Shown piece after piece: positions 26,109 to 36,029 of a DNA stretch of 64,000 nucleotides; position 1 is the first letter of the stretch; each line of letters begins with the position of its first letter. This DNA is from Lysobacter sp. 5GHs7-4 (GTDB taxonomy: Bacteria > Pseudomonadota > Gammaproteobacteria > Xanthomonadales > Xanthomonadaceae): the NCBI RefSeq assembly GCF_021284765.1, contig NZ_CP089924.1, positions 4,645,886-4,709,885 of the forward strand. Direction: 5' to 3'. The notes beneath the pieces were generated by a model that was given only the letters and a program-made list of their open reading frames with translations, did no database searches and was not told the origin of the DNA. Position numbers and translations under genes: made by a program.

Positions 26109-28340
26109 ATGTCCGACGGCTCCACTCAGTCACTTACATCGGTCTGGCGGGTCGCCCTGCCCGTGCCGCTGCCGCGCCTGTTCGATTACCGCCCCGCCGA
26201 CGGTGCCGCGGCGGCGTCGGCGGACGTGGGCGCGCGCGTGCGCGTGCCGTTCGGCAGCCGCGAGCTGGTCGGTGTGGTCGCCGACACCGGCCCCGCCGAC
26301 GCCGGCGCGCCGGACCCCAAGCCGGCGCTGAGCCGCCTCGATGCGCAGCCGCTGTTCCACGGCGAGCTGCTCGACTCGCTGCGCTGGCTGGCGCGCTACA
26401 CCCATGCCCCGCTGGGCGAGGTGTTCGCCACCGCCCTGCCCGCGCCGCTGCGCCATGGCGAGGCGCTGGCCGACACCCATGCCTGGGCCTGGCGGCTGAC
26501 CGAAGCCGGCCTGACCGCGCGGCCGGGGCTGCGCGCGGGCCGCCCGCGCCGCCTCGCCGACCGCCTGCAGGACGGCGCCTGCGACGAGGATGCGCTGGAC
26601 CTCACCGACGACGCGCACGATCCCGACTGGCGCGCGGCCGCGCGCGCGCTGGCCAAGCGCGGCCTGGCCGAGCGCATCGCGGTGCCGGCCAGCGCCGTCG
26701 CCGCCGCGCCGCAACCGGGCCCGATGCTCAACGACGAACAACAGGCGGCCATCGACGCGGTGCTGGCGGCGCGCGACGGCTTCGCGCCCTTGCTGCTGGA
26801 CGGCGTCACCGGCAGCGGCAAGACCGAGGTCTACCTGCGCGCGATCGCCGACTGCCTGGCGCGCGGGCGTCAGGCGCTGGTGCTGGTGCCCGAAATCGGC
26901 CTGACCCCGCAGACCCTGGCGCGCTTCCGCGCCCGCCTGGGCGTGCCGGTGCACGCGCTGCATTCGGGCCTGGGCGACGGCGAGCGCGCGCGCACCTGGG
27001 CCGCCTGCCTGCGCGGCGAGGCGCGCGTGATCGTGGGCACGCGCTCGGCGATCTTCCTGCCGCTGCCCGAGGCCGGCCTGATCGTGGTCGACGAGGAGCA
27101 CGACGGCAGCTTCAAGCAGCTCGACGGCATCCGCTACCACGCGCGAGACTTCGCCCTGGTGCGCGCCAAGGCGCTGAACGTGCCGGTGCTGCTGGGCAGC
27201 GCGACGCCGTCGCTGGAGTCGCTGCGCAACGCCCAGGCCGGCCGCTACGCGCACCTGCGCCTGCTGCGGCGCGCCGGCGCGGCGCAGCCGCCGCGCGTGC
27301 GCGTGGTCGACGTGCGCAAGCGCCCGCTCGACGCCGGCCTGTCGCCGGAACTGATCGAAACCATCGCACGCGCGCTGGACGCCGACGGCCAGGTGCTGGT
27401 GTTCAAGAACCGTCGCGGCTACGCGCCGGTGCTGATCTGCCACGACTGCGGCTGGAGCGCGCACTGCCATCGCTGCAGCACCCCGACCTCGCCCACGCCG
27501 ATGACCGTGCACGCCGGCGGCCGGCGCCTGCAATGCCACCACTGCGGCGCGCGCCGCCCCGCGCCCAACGCCTGTCCCGACTGCGGCGGCCTGGCGCTGC
27601 AATCGCAGGGCGCGGGCACCGAGCGCATCGAGGAAGCGCTGGCGGCGCGCTTTCTCGACGTGCCGGTGCTGCGCATCGACCGCGGCACCACCCAGCGCCG
27701 CGACGCGCTGGAAAAACATCTGGCCGAGTTCGGCACCGCGCGCGGCATCCTGGTCGGCACGCAGATGCTGGCCAAGGGTCACGACCTGCCGCACCTGACC
27801 CTGGTGGCGGTGGTCGGCATCGACGAGGGCTTGTTCAGCGCCGACTTCCGCGCGCCGGAAAAGCTCGCGCAGTTGCTGATCCAGGTCGCCGGCCGCGCCG
27901 GTCGCGCACACAAGCCCGGCGAAGTGGTGCTGCAGACCCATCATCCCGAACACCCGCTGCTGAGCACCCTGCTGGCCGGCGGCTACGCCGCCTTCGCCGA
28001 GCTGGAACTGGCGCAGCGCGAGCTGGCCGGTTTTCCGCCGTACGCGCACATGGCCCTGCTGCGCGCCGAGGCCAAGGAAGCCGACCACGCCAACGCCTTC
28101 CTGCAGGCCGCGCGCGCGGCGCTGCGCGAGGTCGGCGAGGCCACGCTGGAACTCAACGGCCCGGTGCCGGCGCCGATGCCGCGCCGCGCCGGCTACCAGC
28201 GCGCGCAGCTGATCCTGTCGGCGCCGGAGCGGCGCGCGCTGCATGCCGCGCTGGACCGCGCCCTGCCGGCGATCCACGCCATGCCCGAAGCGCGCAAGGT
28301 GCGCTGGTCGCTGGATGTGGATCCGGCGGATTTGTATTGA
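26109..28340 (+). CDS. priA: Primosomal protein N' (replication restart helicase PriA)
   Basis: It recognises collapsed replication forks and reloads the replisome. The 743-aa protein has an N-terminal DNA-binding domain (VALPVPLPRLFDYRP), Walker A at residues 232-242 (GVTGSGKTEVY), a DEEH box (VVDEEHDGSFKQ), and a zinc-binding insert with pairs of Cys (CHDCGW, CHRCS, CHHCG, CPDCGG). The helicase C-terminal motifs include GTQMLAKGHD and QVAGRAGRAHKPG. The length is typical. The start follows an AT-rich region with DnaA boxes. Confidence 0.96.
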   Translation: MSDGSTQSLTSVWRVALPVPLPRLFDYRPADGAAAASADVGARVRVPFGSRELVGVVADTGPADAGAPDPKPALSRLDAQPLFHGELLDSLRWLARYTHAPLGEVFATALPAPLRHGEALADTHAWAWRLTEAGLTARPGLRAGRPRRLADRLQDGACDEDALDLTDDAHDPDWRAAARALAKRGLAERIAVPASAVAAAPQPGPMLNDEQQAAIDAVLAARDGFAPLLLDGVTGSGKTEVYLRAIADCLARGRQALVLVPEIGLTPQTLARFRARLGVPVHALHSGLGDGERARTWAACLRGEARVIVGTRSAIFLPLPEAGLIVVDEEHDGSFKQLDGIRYHARDFALVRAKALNVPVLLGSATPSLESLRNAQAGRYAHLRLLRRAGAAQPPRVRVVDVRKRPLDAGLSPELIETIARALDADGQVLVFKNRRGYAPVLICHDCGWSAHCHRCSTPTSPTPMTVHAGGRRLQCHHCGARRPAPNACPDCGGLALQSQGAGTERIEEALAARFLDVPVLRIDRGTTQRRDALEKHLAEFGTARGILVGTQMLAKGHDLPHLTLVAVVGIDEGLFSADFRAPEKLAQLLIQVAGRAGRAHKPGEVVLQTHHPEHPLLSTLLAGGYAAFAELELAQRELAGFPPYAHMALLRAEAKEADHANAFLQAARAALREVGEATLELNGPVPAPMPRRAGYQRAQLILSAPERRALHAALDRALPAIHAMPEARKVRWSLDVDPADLY

Positions 28341-28367
28341 GGCGTCGCGAAATCCCCGACATGCGCC

Positions 28368-28388
28368 TCCCCCTTTGAAAAAGGGGGA
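28368..28388. terminator. Stem-loop between convergent priA and kinase genes
   Basis: TCCCCCTTT-GAA-AAAGGGGGA has perfect 9-bp arms with a 3-nt loop, 27 bp after the priA stop. Together with the following GATTGAGGGGGATTTGCTC it is an inverted copy of the AAATCCTCCCCAACC block of the repeats at 1-786. It may work as a terminator on either strand. Confidence 0.5.
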
Positions 28389-28438
28389 TTGAGGGGGATT
28401 TGCTCTTGCTCGCACGGCGCTTGCGACGCAAGCGCCTC

Positions 28439-30253
28439 TCACACCGACAGCGGAAACTCCACGAACAGCCCCGTGCCCTGCGGCCCGGACTCGACCCGCA
28501 ATTCCCCACCCAAACGCTGCGCGCGCAAGCGCATGCTGGCCAGGCCCGCGCCGCCGCCGACATCGCCCGATACCGCCGCCATGCCCTCGCCGTCGTCGTC
28601 CACCCGCAAGTGCAGGCGCTCGTCCACACGCGCGATGCGCACGTCCACGCGGCGCGCGCGGCTGTGCTTGAACACGTTGGTCAGCGCCTCCTGCAACAGA
28701 CGCAGCAAATCCAGGCTGCGCGCGCTGTCCAGCGCAACGCCGTCCAGTCCCTGCAACTGCCAGCGGCTGTCGATGTCGGCCGTCTCCAGCAAGCGCCCCA
28801 GCCGGTGCCGCAACGGCGCCAGCTGCGCGGCCAGGTCGGCGTGTTCGCGCGCGGTGCTGTCGATCACCAGGCGTAGGTCGTCGCGCAGTTCCTTCAAGGT
28901 CGCCACCACCGCCGCCTTGGACGTGTCGCCGGGCGCCCGCTCCAACTGCGCGATCGTCGCCACCAGGGTGCCGCCGAAACCGTCGTGCAGATCGCGCACC
29001 AGCTGCAGGCGCTCGCCGGCGCGGCTGTGCGCCAGCTCCAGCGCGTGCTGGCGCGAGAGGGTCGCGGCGAGTTCTGAGGTCGCGTGCTCGACTTCGCGCT
29101 TAAGCTCCAGGTTGAAGCCTTCCACGCGCCGCATCGCGGCAACGAACCGGTACGACAGCACGAAGCCGATCCCGATCAGGGTCAGCACCGACGTCAGGCT
29201 GAGCCAGTACGTCGTGCCGCCGGCCCAGCCGAAGAACACGGCGAAGTCGCGGAACGAGACCAGCACCGGCAGCAACAGACACGCCGCCAACACCAGCGTA
29301 TCGGCACGGCGAATGCGCCAGGCCTGGATCAGGAACCAGCCGATGCCGATGTAGTAGATCAGGCCGCCGAGCGCGAACCAGAGGTTGCGCTGATGGCCCA
29401 TCCAGACCGGCGCCAGCGCGGCCGTCAACAGCGCGGCCGCCGCCAACGCCGCCAGCACGCGCTCCAGGCGCGGATAGCGCCGCTCGCAGTAACGCAGCAG
29501 GAACAGCACGTAGCAGACGCCGGCGGTCACATAGAACGCGGCGTTGAACGCCTGCCAGGCATCGGTGCTTCGCAGCGGCCAGATTTCGGTGGCGATGTGG
29601 TTGTAGCCGTACAACGAACCGATCAGCTCGGTCAGCGCGAACCAGCCGTAGACGCTGTCCTTGCGCCGCAGCAGCCACATCAGCAGGAACACGCCGCCCA
29701 ACACCACCGCCATGGCCAGATTGATCAGCTTGATGTCGTAGCGCACGAAGCGCTCGCTGCGGTAGCGCTGTTGCAGCGCCTGCGGATCGCCCACCCGCAC
29801 CGGTCCGGCGCCGGGCAGGTAGTCCGACAGTCCCGACACGCGCAGCCATACGCTGTTGTCGCCGGCGCGCAGCAGCGACGGCGGCAGCAGCACGTAGTGC
29901 GGCGCGTTCCAGGTGCGCGACAGCGGTTCGACCAGTTGCGGATCGCGCGCCACCGCCTCGCCGTTGACGTAGATCGCGCCGCTCAGGCTCATGTAATCGG
30001 CCAGCAGCGCGGTCGGCCGGCGCGGATCGTCCTGATGCCAGTGCAGCCGATACCAGACCACGCCGTCGTGGCCGGGCCAGCGCTTGTTCCACACGTCCAG
30101 CAGGGTCACCGGCGTCCAGCCCGCGGCAGGCGGCACGGCGGCGTTCCAGTCCGAGCGCGCCGCCTCGGCGCGGTCGAGCAGCACGACGCCGGGTTCGGCC
30201 GGCGGTGCGGCCTGCGCCAGCCCGGAGCAGGCGAGCAAGGCCAGCAGCCACAA
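28439..30253 (-). CDS. 7TMR-DISM sensor histidine kinase (NarX/HisKA_3 type)
   Basis: About 604 aa. An N-terminal export signal (WLLALLACSGLAQAAPP) precedes an extracytoplasmic beta-sandwich (about residues 25-190) of the 7TMR-DISM type. Seven transmembrane helices follow (about 200-400), then a coiled coil and a HisKA_3 domain with the phospho-acceptor His in VRDLHDGFGGTLV. The ATPase has the N box LLQEALTNVFKHSRA and DDDGEGM. It should phosphorylate the response regulator just upstream. The start is uncertain: no ATG/GTG lies near the regulator stop, and the TTG at 30253 (or a CTG overlapping the regulator TGA) is the best choice. The ligand is unknown. Confidence 0.85.
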   Translation of the reverse strand: MWLLALLACSGLAQAAPPAEPGVVLLDRAEAARSDWNAAVPPAAGWTPVTLLDVWNKRWPGHDGVVWYRLHWHQDDPRRPTALLADYMSLSGAIYVNGEAVARDPQLVEPLSRTWNAPHYVLLPPSLLRAGDNSVWLRVSGLSDYLPGAGPVRVGDPQALQQRYRSERFVRYDIKLINLAMAVVLGGVFLLMWLLRRKDSVYGWFALTELIGSLYGYNHIATEIWPLRSTDAWQAFNAAFYVTAGVCYVLFLLRYCERRYPRLERVLAALAAAALLTAALAPVWMGHQRNLWFALGGLIYYIGIGWFLIQAWRIRRADTLVLAACLLLPVLVSFRDFAVFFGWAGGTTYWLSLTSVLTLIGIGFVLSYRFVAAMRRVEGFNLELKREVEHATSELAATLSRQHALELAHSRAGERLQLVRDLHDGFGGTLVATIAQLERAPGDTSKAAVVATLKELRDDLRLVIDSTAREHADLAAQLAPLRHRLGRLLETADIDSRWQLQGLDGVALDSARSLDLLRLLQEALTNVFKHSRARRVDVRIARVDERLHLRVDDDGEGMAAVSGDVGGGAGLASMRLRAQRLGGELRVESGPQGTGLFVEFPLSV

Positions 30254-30294
30254 CGCCCACAGCGGCCGCAGCGCCGCGCCGGACCGACGCGGGC

Positions 30295-30969
30295 TCAGTT
30301 GAGCAGCCCCAGCGCGCGCGCCTCGAACACGGCCGCCGTGCGCGAGCCCACGGCGAGCTTGCGGTAGATGTTCTTGGTATGGCATTCGATGGTGAGCTTG
30401 GACAAGGCCACCAACTCGGCGATTTCGCGGTTGCTGAAGCCTTGCGCGACCAGGCGCAGGATCTCGCGCTCGCGTTCGGACAACTGCGCCGCGGGCTCGG
30501 GCTCGCGCGCCGGCAACGGCGCCGGCGCGGCCGGCACCAAGGCCAGGATGCGGCGCGCGATCAGCGGATCGATCGGCGCGCCGCCGCGCTGCAGGCTCTG
30601 CAAGGACAGGCGCAACTCGTCGTCGTCGCGATCCTTGAGCAGATAACCGATCGCGCCGGCCCGTACCGCCGCCAGGATGGTGTCTTCCTCGGCATAGGCC
30701 GATACGATCACCGACGCGACGCGCGGCAACCGCGCCGTCATCCAGGCGATCAGCTCGATGCCGCTGCCGTCGGGCAGTTGCACGTCCACCAGCGCCAGGT
30801 CGTACGGCGCGCGCTGCAATTGCGCGCGCGCCGCGGCCAGATCGGCGACGGCATCGATGCGCGCCTGCGGCCCCGCCAGCGCGCGCATCAGGTCGAGCAT
30901 GCGCGCACGCGCGGCGGCCTCGTCCTCGACGATCAGCACCGTGCTCAGATCGATGGGTTGCGGCTGCAT
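30295..30969 (-). CDS. LuxR/NarL-type response regulator
   Basis: A 224-aa protein: receiver domain with phospho-acceptor Asp62 (LALVDVQLPDGSG), conserved Lys in GYLLKDRDDDE, a Pro/Ala linker, and a C-terminal LuxR helix-turn-helix (LSEREREILRLVAQGFSNRE then IAELVALSKLTIECHTKNIY). It is followed by the 7TMR-DISM kinase in the same operon, so the two form a cognate pair. The ATG at 30969 gives the standard N-terminus. Confidence 0.92.
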   Translation of the reverse strand: MQPQPIDLSTVLIVEDEAAARARMLDLMRALAGPQARIDAVADLAAARAQLQRAPYDLALVDVQLPDGSGIELIAWMTARLPRVASVIVSAYAEEDTILAAVRAGAIGYLLKDRDDDELRLSLQSLQRGGAPIDPLIARRILALVPAAPAPLPAREPEPAAQLSEREREILRLVAQGFSNREIAELVALSKLTIECHTKNIYRKLAVGSRTAAVFEARALGLLN

Positions 30970-31063
30970 GCTCTCTCGCGCGCAAGCGGACGGAAAGGTG
31001 GCGGCAGTGTAGCCGCTGCCCGACGCGGCGGCGACGCGGACGCGCCGACCCCGGGCGCAGCGT

Positions 31064-32785
31064 TCAACGCCGTGGCAGCACCGACAGCAGCGCCTCGCGC
31101 AGCGCATCGACGTCGCCGGCGCCGACCTCGCGCCAGCCGCCGCGAGTCGGATCCAGCCCGCAGGCCGCGCTGGCGATCACCGGCACGCCGCTGGCGATCG
31201 CGGCCAGCAAGGCGCGCGGCTGATGCTCGACCCAGGCCGGCAGCGCCACCGCATCGGCCTCCGCCAGGCCCTGGCGATAGGACGCGACGCGGCGCAGAGT
31301 CGCGCGGCCGGAATTCAAGCCGCGCTCGCTGTCGCCGGGCGGCAGCAGGATCTCGACGTCTTGGTCGCCCAGCGCTTCCAGCATTTCGAGGATGCCCTTG
31401 CGCGCCAACGGCGAGGCGGGGAAAAACACCCGCCCCCGCTCGCCCGCGGCCACGCGCGCCTGCGCCGGCAAGGCCTCCGGCAGCTGCCACTCCAGCCGGC
31501 GTGCGCGCGCGCCGGCCAGGGCGAGGATCTGCGCATGCGGACTCCACCAGGCTTCTGCCGCGAGCAGCCCGTTCCACTCCGCCTCGATCAGGCCGGGGTC
31601 GGCGCGGAAATCGCGCAGCGACAGCACCTGCGGATGGCGTTGCGAGGCACGGTCCAGCTGCGCCTGCAAGGCGCGCATCGGCAGCGCGCTCATCATCACC
31701 GCGTAGCGGCGTCCGGCCAGCTCGCCCTCGCGCCACAGGAACGGCAGCAGGCTTTGCGGCAGCACCAGATCCAGATCGTTCGGCCGCAACTGCCGCGCCA
31801 GATCGCGCGCGTGCGCGCGCAGCTGCGCCAGCCGCACCTGCGGCAGGGCGTGGCCGCGCCAGCGCCCATACCGCCAGGCCAGCGACTGCGCCACGCGGCG
31901 CAGCGGCGCCTGCGCGGGGAAACGGCGACCGCCCGGGCCGAACACCCGATCTTCGTCGCGGCGCTCAGCTTGCAGCGCGGCACGGAACTCGGGCCACGCA
32001 TCCTCCATCCACCACAGCCGCCGCAGGACCTGCGTGCTGGGACCGGTGTGGCGATGGCATTCGTGCTGCTCGCAGCTGCCGCAATCGTTGCTGGCCTCCG
32101 GCGGCCGCCGCGGCGACACCGCCAGCGGCCAGTTCGACGGCGCCTGGCTGCGATGGCCGCGGATGCGCAGCCACAGGCGCTGCGCGTCCATCGTCGCTTC
32201 CAGGCGCCAGGCGAACGGCGCGCGCAGGCGCAGATCCAGGTAATTCCAGAACACCGTCGCGTCGCGGTCCTGCTCGGCCAGCGAACCCGGCAGTACGCGC
32301 GAATGGCGATGGCGTTCGGTCACTTCCAGGCCGGCGCGCACCGCGCCGTCGTAGAGCGCATTGCTGAGCTGGCACAAGCCGCCGCCCACGGCGGGAATCA
32401 CGCAGCCCTCGCGCAGCTCGCGGCCGACCGCATAGCCGCGTCCGCGCGTCGCGCGCCCGATCTGCTTCCAGAACCCGAAGCTCGCGCCGGCCGCCACCTC
32501 GATTCCGTGCAGGCGCTTCAAGGCCTGGCGCAGGTTCTGCAACTTGCCGGCGACCAGCAGCGGATCGACTTCGTCCTGCGGCCACAGCGGGCTTTCGAAC
32601 TCGGCCAGCACCGGCGCCTCGCGCAGCGCCTGCGCACGCGCATGCCGGCGCGGGCGCGCGGGATCGAAAGCGTCGCGCAGCCAGCGCAGACCGCGCAGGC
32701 CCCAGGCCTTGCACGCGAACACCAACGCCTGCCGCCGCGACGGCAAGGGCGCCACGCGCGCGATGGCGATCGTCGCAGTGTTCAT
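31064..32785 (-). CDS. VanW domain-glycosyltransferase-like fusion protein
   Basis: A 573-aa protein in two halves. Residues ~70-235 are a VanW domain (GASFGFWKQIGRATRGRGY, GREL, VGGGLCQLSNALYDGAV), a family seen with vancomycin-resistance genes but of unclear biochemical role. A short Cys-rich motif follows (CGSCEQHECHRH). Residues ~330-573 resemble a GT-B glycosyltransferase (family 4-like), with FFPASPLARKGILEMLEALG and EHQPRALLAAIASGVPVIAS, where a conserved Glu lies near the nucleotide-sugar site. No signal peptide is seen. A cell-surface glycan role is likely but not shown. Confidence 0.75.
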   Translation of the reverse strand: MNTATIAIARVAPLPSRRQALVFACKAWGLRGLRWLRDAFDPARPRRHARAQALREAPVLAEFESPLWPQDEVDPLLVAGKLQNLRQALKRLHGIEVAAGASFGFWKQIGRATRGRGYAVGRELREGCVIPAVGGGLCQLSNALYDGAVRAGLEVTERHRHSRVLPGSLAEQDRDATVFWNYLDLRLRAPFAWRLEATMDAQRLWLRIRGHRSQAPSNWPLAVSPRRPPEASNDCGSCEQHECHRHTGPSTQVLRRLWWMEDAWPEFRAALQAERRDEDRVFGPGGRRFPAQAPLRRVAQSLAWRYGRWRGHALPQVRLAQLRAHARDLARQLRPNDLDLVLPQSLLPFLWREGELAGRRYAVMMSALPMRALQAQLDRASQRHPQVLSLRDFRADPGLIEAEWNGLLAAEAWWSPHAQILALAGARARRLEWQLPEALPAQARVAAGERGRVFFPASPLARKGILEMLEALGDQDVEILLPPGDSERGLNSGRATLRRVASYRQGLAEADAVALPAWVEHQPRALLAAIASGVPVIASAACGLDPTRGGWREVGAGDVDALREALLSVLPRR

Positions 32786-32864
32786 CCGGTTCCGTCCCCT
32801 GTCGCAACGCGCCGCCGCCGATCGGCCGGCGCCCCCATCCTATGCGTTCGCGCGGCCGCCCGCG

Positions 32865-33644
32865 CTAGCCCTTGGCGGCCTTGCCGCCGCCGCTTTTGCC
32901 GCCGGCCTTGCCCTTGGGCTGATCGCGGATCCACACGATCTGGTTGTCGCGCCGCACCTCGAACAAGCCGGTGGCCTCGATCAGATCGCTGAGCTTGCGA
33001 TAACCGTAGTTGCGCGAATCGAACGAGGCCTGGTTGCCGATCTGATGGCCGACCGCGCCCAGGTGCGACCAGCCGTCGTCGCCGCTGACCGCATCGACCG
33101 CGCTGCGCAACATCAGCACCAACTTGGTGTCGCCGCGCAGATCCTTGGCGCTGCGCTGCGGCGTGGTCGCGCGCTCCTCCGCGGGCACGTCGGCACTGGC
33201 CGGTTGGCCCAAGGCTTCGACATAGGTGAACTTGGAGCAGGCGTTGACGAAAGGCTCCGGCGTTTTCTTCTCGCCGAAGCCATAGACCTTGACGCCGTCG
33301 GTGAGCAGGCGCATCACCAGCGGGGTGAAATCGGCGTCGCTGGACACGATCGCGAAGCCGTCGAGGTTGCGCGCGTACAGCAGGTCCATGGCGTCGATCA
33401 CCATCGCCATGTCGGACGCGTTCTTGCCCTTGCTGTAGGCGAACTGCTGGATCGGCCGGATCGCGTACTCGTGCAACACCGCCTCCCAGCTCTTGAGGCT
33501 GGCGCTTTTCCAGTTGCCGTAGGCGCGGCGCACGTTGGCTACGCCGTAGCGCGCGACCTCGGTCAGGATCACGTCGATCTTGGCCGCCGGCGCGTTGTCG
33601 GCGTCGATCAGCAGCGCGATGCGTTTTTCTTCGTTGGCGGCCAT
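32865..33644 (-). CDS. NYN-LOTUS (OST-HTH) domain protein
   Basis: A 259-aa protein. Residues ~8-150 are a NYN nuclease-like domain (PIN-like fold) with acidic residues placed as in RNases of this group: LLIDADNAPA, DMAMVIDAMDLLY and SSDADFTPLVMRLL. Residues ~170-240 are a LOTUS/OST-HTH RNA-binding domain (GWSHLGAVGHQI, YGYRKLSDLIEATGLFEV). A Lys/Gly tail follows. It is probably an RNA-cleaving or RNA-binding protein. The ATG at 33644 (MAANEEKRIALLIDADN) is chosen. Confidence 0.85.
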   Translation of the reverse strand: MAANEEKRIALLIDADNAPAAKIDVILTEVARYGVANVRRAYGNWKSASLKSWEAVLHEYAIRPIQQFAYSKGKNASDMAMVIDAMDLLYARNLDGFAIVSSDADFTPLVMRLLTDGVKVYGFGEKKTPEPFVNACSKFTYVEALGQPASADVPAEERATTPQRSAKDLRGDTKLVLMLRSAVDAVSGDDGWSHLGAVGHQIGNQASFDSRNYGYRKLSDLIEATGLFEVRRDNQIVWIRDQPKGKAGGKSGGGKAAKG

Positions 33645-33794
33645 GCGCGCGCTCCCGGGCCGCGGCCGGCCCTGTCGGCGCCAGCCTAGCGCAACCGTCT
33701 GCGCGGCGCGTGTCAGAAGATAGGCCGGCTTCATCACCCGCCCGTCGCGATCGGCGAGAATGGCGTCGAATCCAACGACGAAGACGACCCTGCC

Positions 33795-34748
33795 ATGACC
33801 AGCCAACTCGAACGACTGCGGGCCCTGTCCGCGGTGGTCGCCGACACCGGCGACATCGAGGCGATCGCGCGCTTCCGCCCGCTCGACGCCACCACCAATC
33901 CCTCGTTGCTGCTGAAGGCGGCCGCGTTGCCGGCCTACGCGCCGCTGATCGACGCCGCGCTCGAGCGAACCCGATGGGCGAGCACCCAGGACCGCGTCGC
34001 CGACGCCAGCGACCGTCTGGCCGTGGCGATCGGCGCGCAGATCCTCAAGCTGATCCCCGGCCGGGTCTCGACCGAGGTCGACGCGCGCCTGAGCTTCGAC
34101 ACCGAGGCCACCCTGGCCAAGGCGCGCCGCCTGGTGCAGCTGTACGCCGAGGCCGGCATCGGCCGCGACCGCCTGCTGATCAAGATCGCCGCGACCTGGG
34201 AAGGCATCCGCGCCGCCCAACAGCTCGAGCGCGAAGGCATCCACTGCAATCTGACCCTGCTGTTCTCCTTCGCCCAGGCCGTCGCCTGCGCCGAGGCCGA
34301 AGTGTTCCTGATCTCGCCCTTCGTCGGCCGCATCCTCGACTGGCACCTGGCCAACGGCATGAGCCCGCCGGCCACGCCGCAGGACGATCCGGGCGTGCAG
34401 TCGGTGACGCAGATCTGGCGCTACTACAAGGCCTTCGGCTACAAGACGGTGGTCATGGGCGCGAGCTTCCGCAACGTCGGCCAGGTGCTGGCGCTGGCCG
34501 GCTGCGACCGCCTGACGATCTCGCCGGACCTGCTGGGCGCATTGGAATCCAGCCAGGGCGAGGTCGCGCCGGCGCTGATCGACGACGGCGAGCGCTACGA
34601 AGCGCCGCGCCCGATGAGCGAGGCCGAGTTCCGCTGGCTGCACAACCAGGACGCGATGGCGACCGACAAGCTCGCCGACGGCATCCGCCGCTTCGCCGCC
34701 GACCAGCACACCCTGGAAGACCTGCTGCGCGAACGGCTGGACGGCTGA
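33795..34748 (+). CDS. tal: Transaldolase
   Basis: It moves a dihydroxyacetone unit between sugar phosphates in the non-oxidative pentose phosphate pathway. The 317-aa TalB-type protein has [13 protein letters not shown] near the N-terminus and the Schiff-base Lys130 in [12 protein letters not shown]. Typical [11 protein letters not shown] and [11 protein letters not shown] follow. It lies 10 bp ahead of a type II NADH dehydrogenase gene, perhaps in one transcript. Confidence 0.96.
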   Translation: MTSQLERLRALSAVVADTGDIEAIARFRPLDATTNPSLLLKAAALPAYAPLIDAALERTRWASTQDRVADASDRLAVAIGAQILKLIPGRVSTEVDARLSFDTEATLAKARRLVQLYAEAGIGRDRLLIKIAATWEGIRAAQQLEREGIHCNLTLLFSFAQAVACAEAEVFLISPFVGRILDWHLANGMSPPATPQDDPGVQSVTQIWRYYKAFGYKTVVMGASFRNVGQVLALAGCDRLTISPDLLGALESSQGEVAPALIDDGERYEAPRPMSEAEFRWLHNQDAMATDKLADGIRRFAADQHTLEDLLRERLDG

Positions 34749-34758
34749 GGGCGCGCGC

Positions 34759-36021
34759 ATGACACACGAACCTCCACGAGTACCGCACGTCGTCGTCGTC
34801 GGCGGCGGTTTCGGCGGTCTGTGGGCGACGCGCGCCCTGGCCTCGGCCGACGTGCGCATCACCCTGATCGATCGCCGCAACCACCATCTGTTCCAGCCCC
34901 TGCTATACCAGGTCGCCACCGCCGGCCTGTCCTCTCCTGACATCGCCGCACCGCTCCGCCACATCCTGCGCGACCAGCGCAACGTCGAGGTGCGGCTGGG
35001 CGAAGTGGTCGGACTGGACGCCGACGCGCGCGAAGTCGAACTCGCCGACGGCGAACGCATCGGCTACGACCAGCTGTTGCTGGCCAGCGGCGCCACCCAC
35101 GCCTACTTCGGCCACGACGACTGGGCGCCGGATGCGCCGGGGCTGAAGACCCTGGACGACGCCCTGCACATCCGCCGCCGCCTGCTGCTCGCGTTCGAAC
35201 GCGCCGAGGCCGCGCAGGACGAGGCCGAACGCGCGGCCTGGCTCAGCTTCGCCGTGGTCGGCGGCGGCCCCACCGGCGTCGAACTGGCCGGCACCCTGGC
35301 CGAGATCGCACGCAAGACCCTGCGCCGCGAGTTCCGCCACATCGATCCGGCCCAAGCCAAGGTGCGCTTGATCGAAGCCGGCCCGCGTGTGCTGTCGAGT
35401 TTTCCCGAGGAACTGTCGGAGAAGGCCCGCAAGCAACTGCAGAAGCTCGGCGTGGAAGTGGTCACCGGCACGCCGGTCAACGCGATCGACGAGCGCGGCT
35501 ACACCCTGGGCACGACCTTCGTGCCCGCGCGCACCGTGGTCTGGGCCGCGGGCGTGGCCGCGTCCAAGCTGGGCGCGTTGCTGGATGCGCCGCGCGACCG
35601 CGCCGGCCGCGTGCAGGTGCTGCCCGACCTCAGCGTGCCCGGCCATCCGGAGATCTTCATCGCCGGCGACCTGGCCAGCGTGCAGCAGGACGGCAAGCCC
35701 GTGCCCGGCGTGGCGCCCGCGGCCAAGCAGATGGGCGCGCACGTCGCGCGTGCGATCCGCGACCGCCTCCAGGGCCGCGCCACCGCGCCGTTCCGCTACA
35801 AGGACTACGGCAACCTAGCCACCATCGGCCGCATGGCCGCGGTGGTCGACGTGCACGGCTTCAAGCTGTCCGGCCTGCTCGCCTGGTGGTTCTGGCTGGC
35901 CGCGCACGTGTTCTTCCTGATCGGCTTCCGCAACCGCGTGATCGTGCTGATCAACTGGGCCTGGGCGTACTGGAGCTACCAGCGCCACGCGCGCATCATC
36001 CTCGGCGATCGCGAGGACTAG
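34759..36021 (+). CDS. ndh: Type II NADH:quinone dehydrogenase
   Basis: A 420-aa membrane-associated FAD enzyme that passes electrons from NADH to quinone without pumping protons. It has an N-terminal FAD site (VVVVGGGFGGLWATRAL), an NADH site (FAVVGGGPTGVELAGTL), the FAD second motif IFIAGDLASVQQDG, and a C-terminal amphipathic or membrane region (LSGLLAWWFWLAAHVFFLIG) for membrane attachment. The length is typical. The gene symbol is by family; a related ferredoxin or quinone oxidoreductase role is possible. Confidence 0.88.
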   Translation: MTHEPPRVPHVVVVGGGFGGLWATRALASADVRITLIDRRNHHLFQPLLYQVATAGLSSPDIAAPLRHILRDQRNVEVRLGEVVGLDADAREVELADGERIGYDQLLLASGATHAYFGHDDWAPDAPGLKTLDDALHIRRRLLLAFERAEAAQDEAERAAWLSFAVVGGGPTGVELAGTLAEIARKTLRREFRHIDPAQAKVRLIEAGPRVLSSFPEELSEKARKQLQKLGVEVVTGTPVNAIDERGYTLGTTFVPARTVVWAAGVAASKLGALLDAPRDRAGRVQVLPDLSVPGHPEIFIAGDLASVQQDGKPVPGVAPAAKQMGAHVARAIRDRLQGRATAPFRYKDYGNLATIGRMAAVVDVHGFKLSGLLAWWFWLAAHVFFLIGFRNRVIVLINWAWAYWSYQRHARIILGDRED

Positions 36022-36029
36022 CGCGGCGC

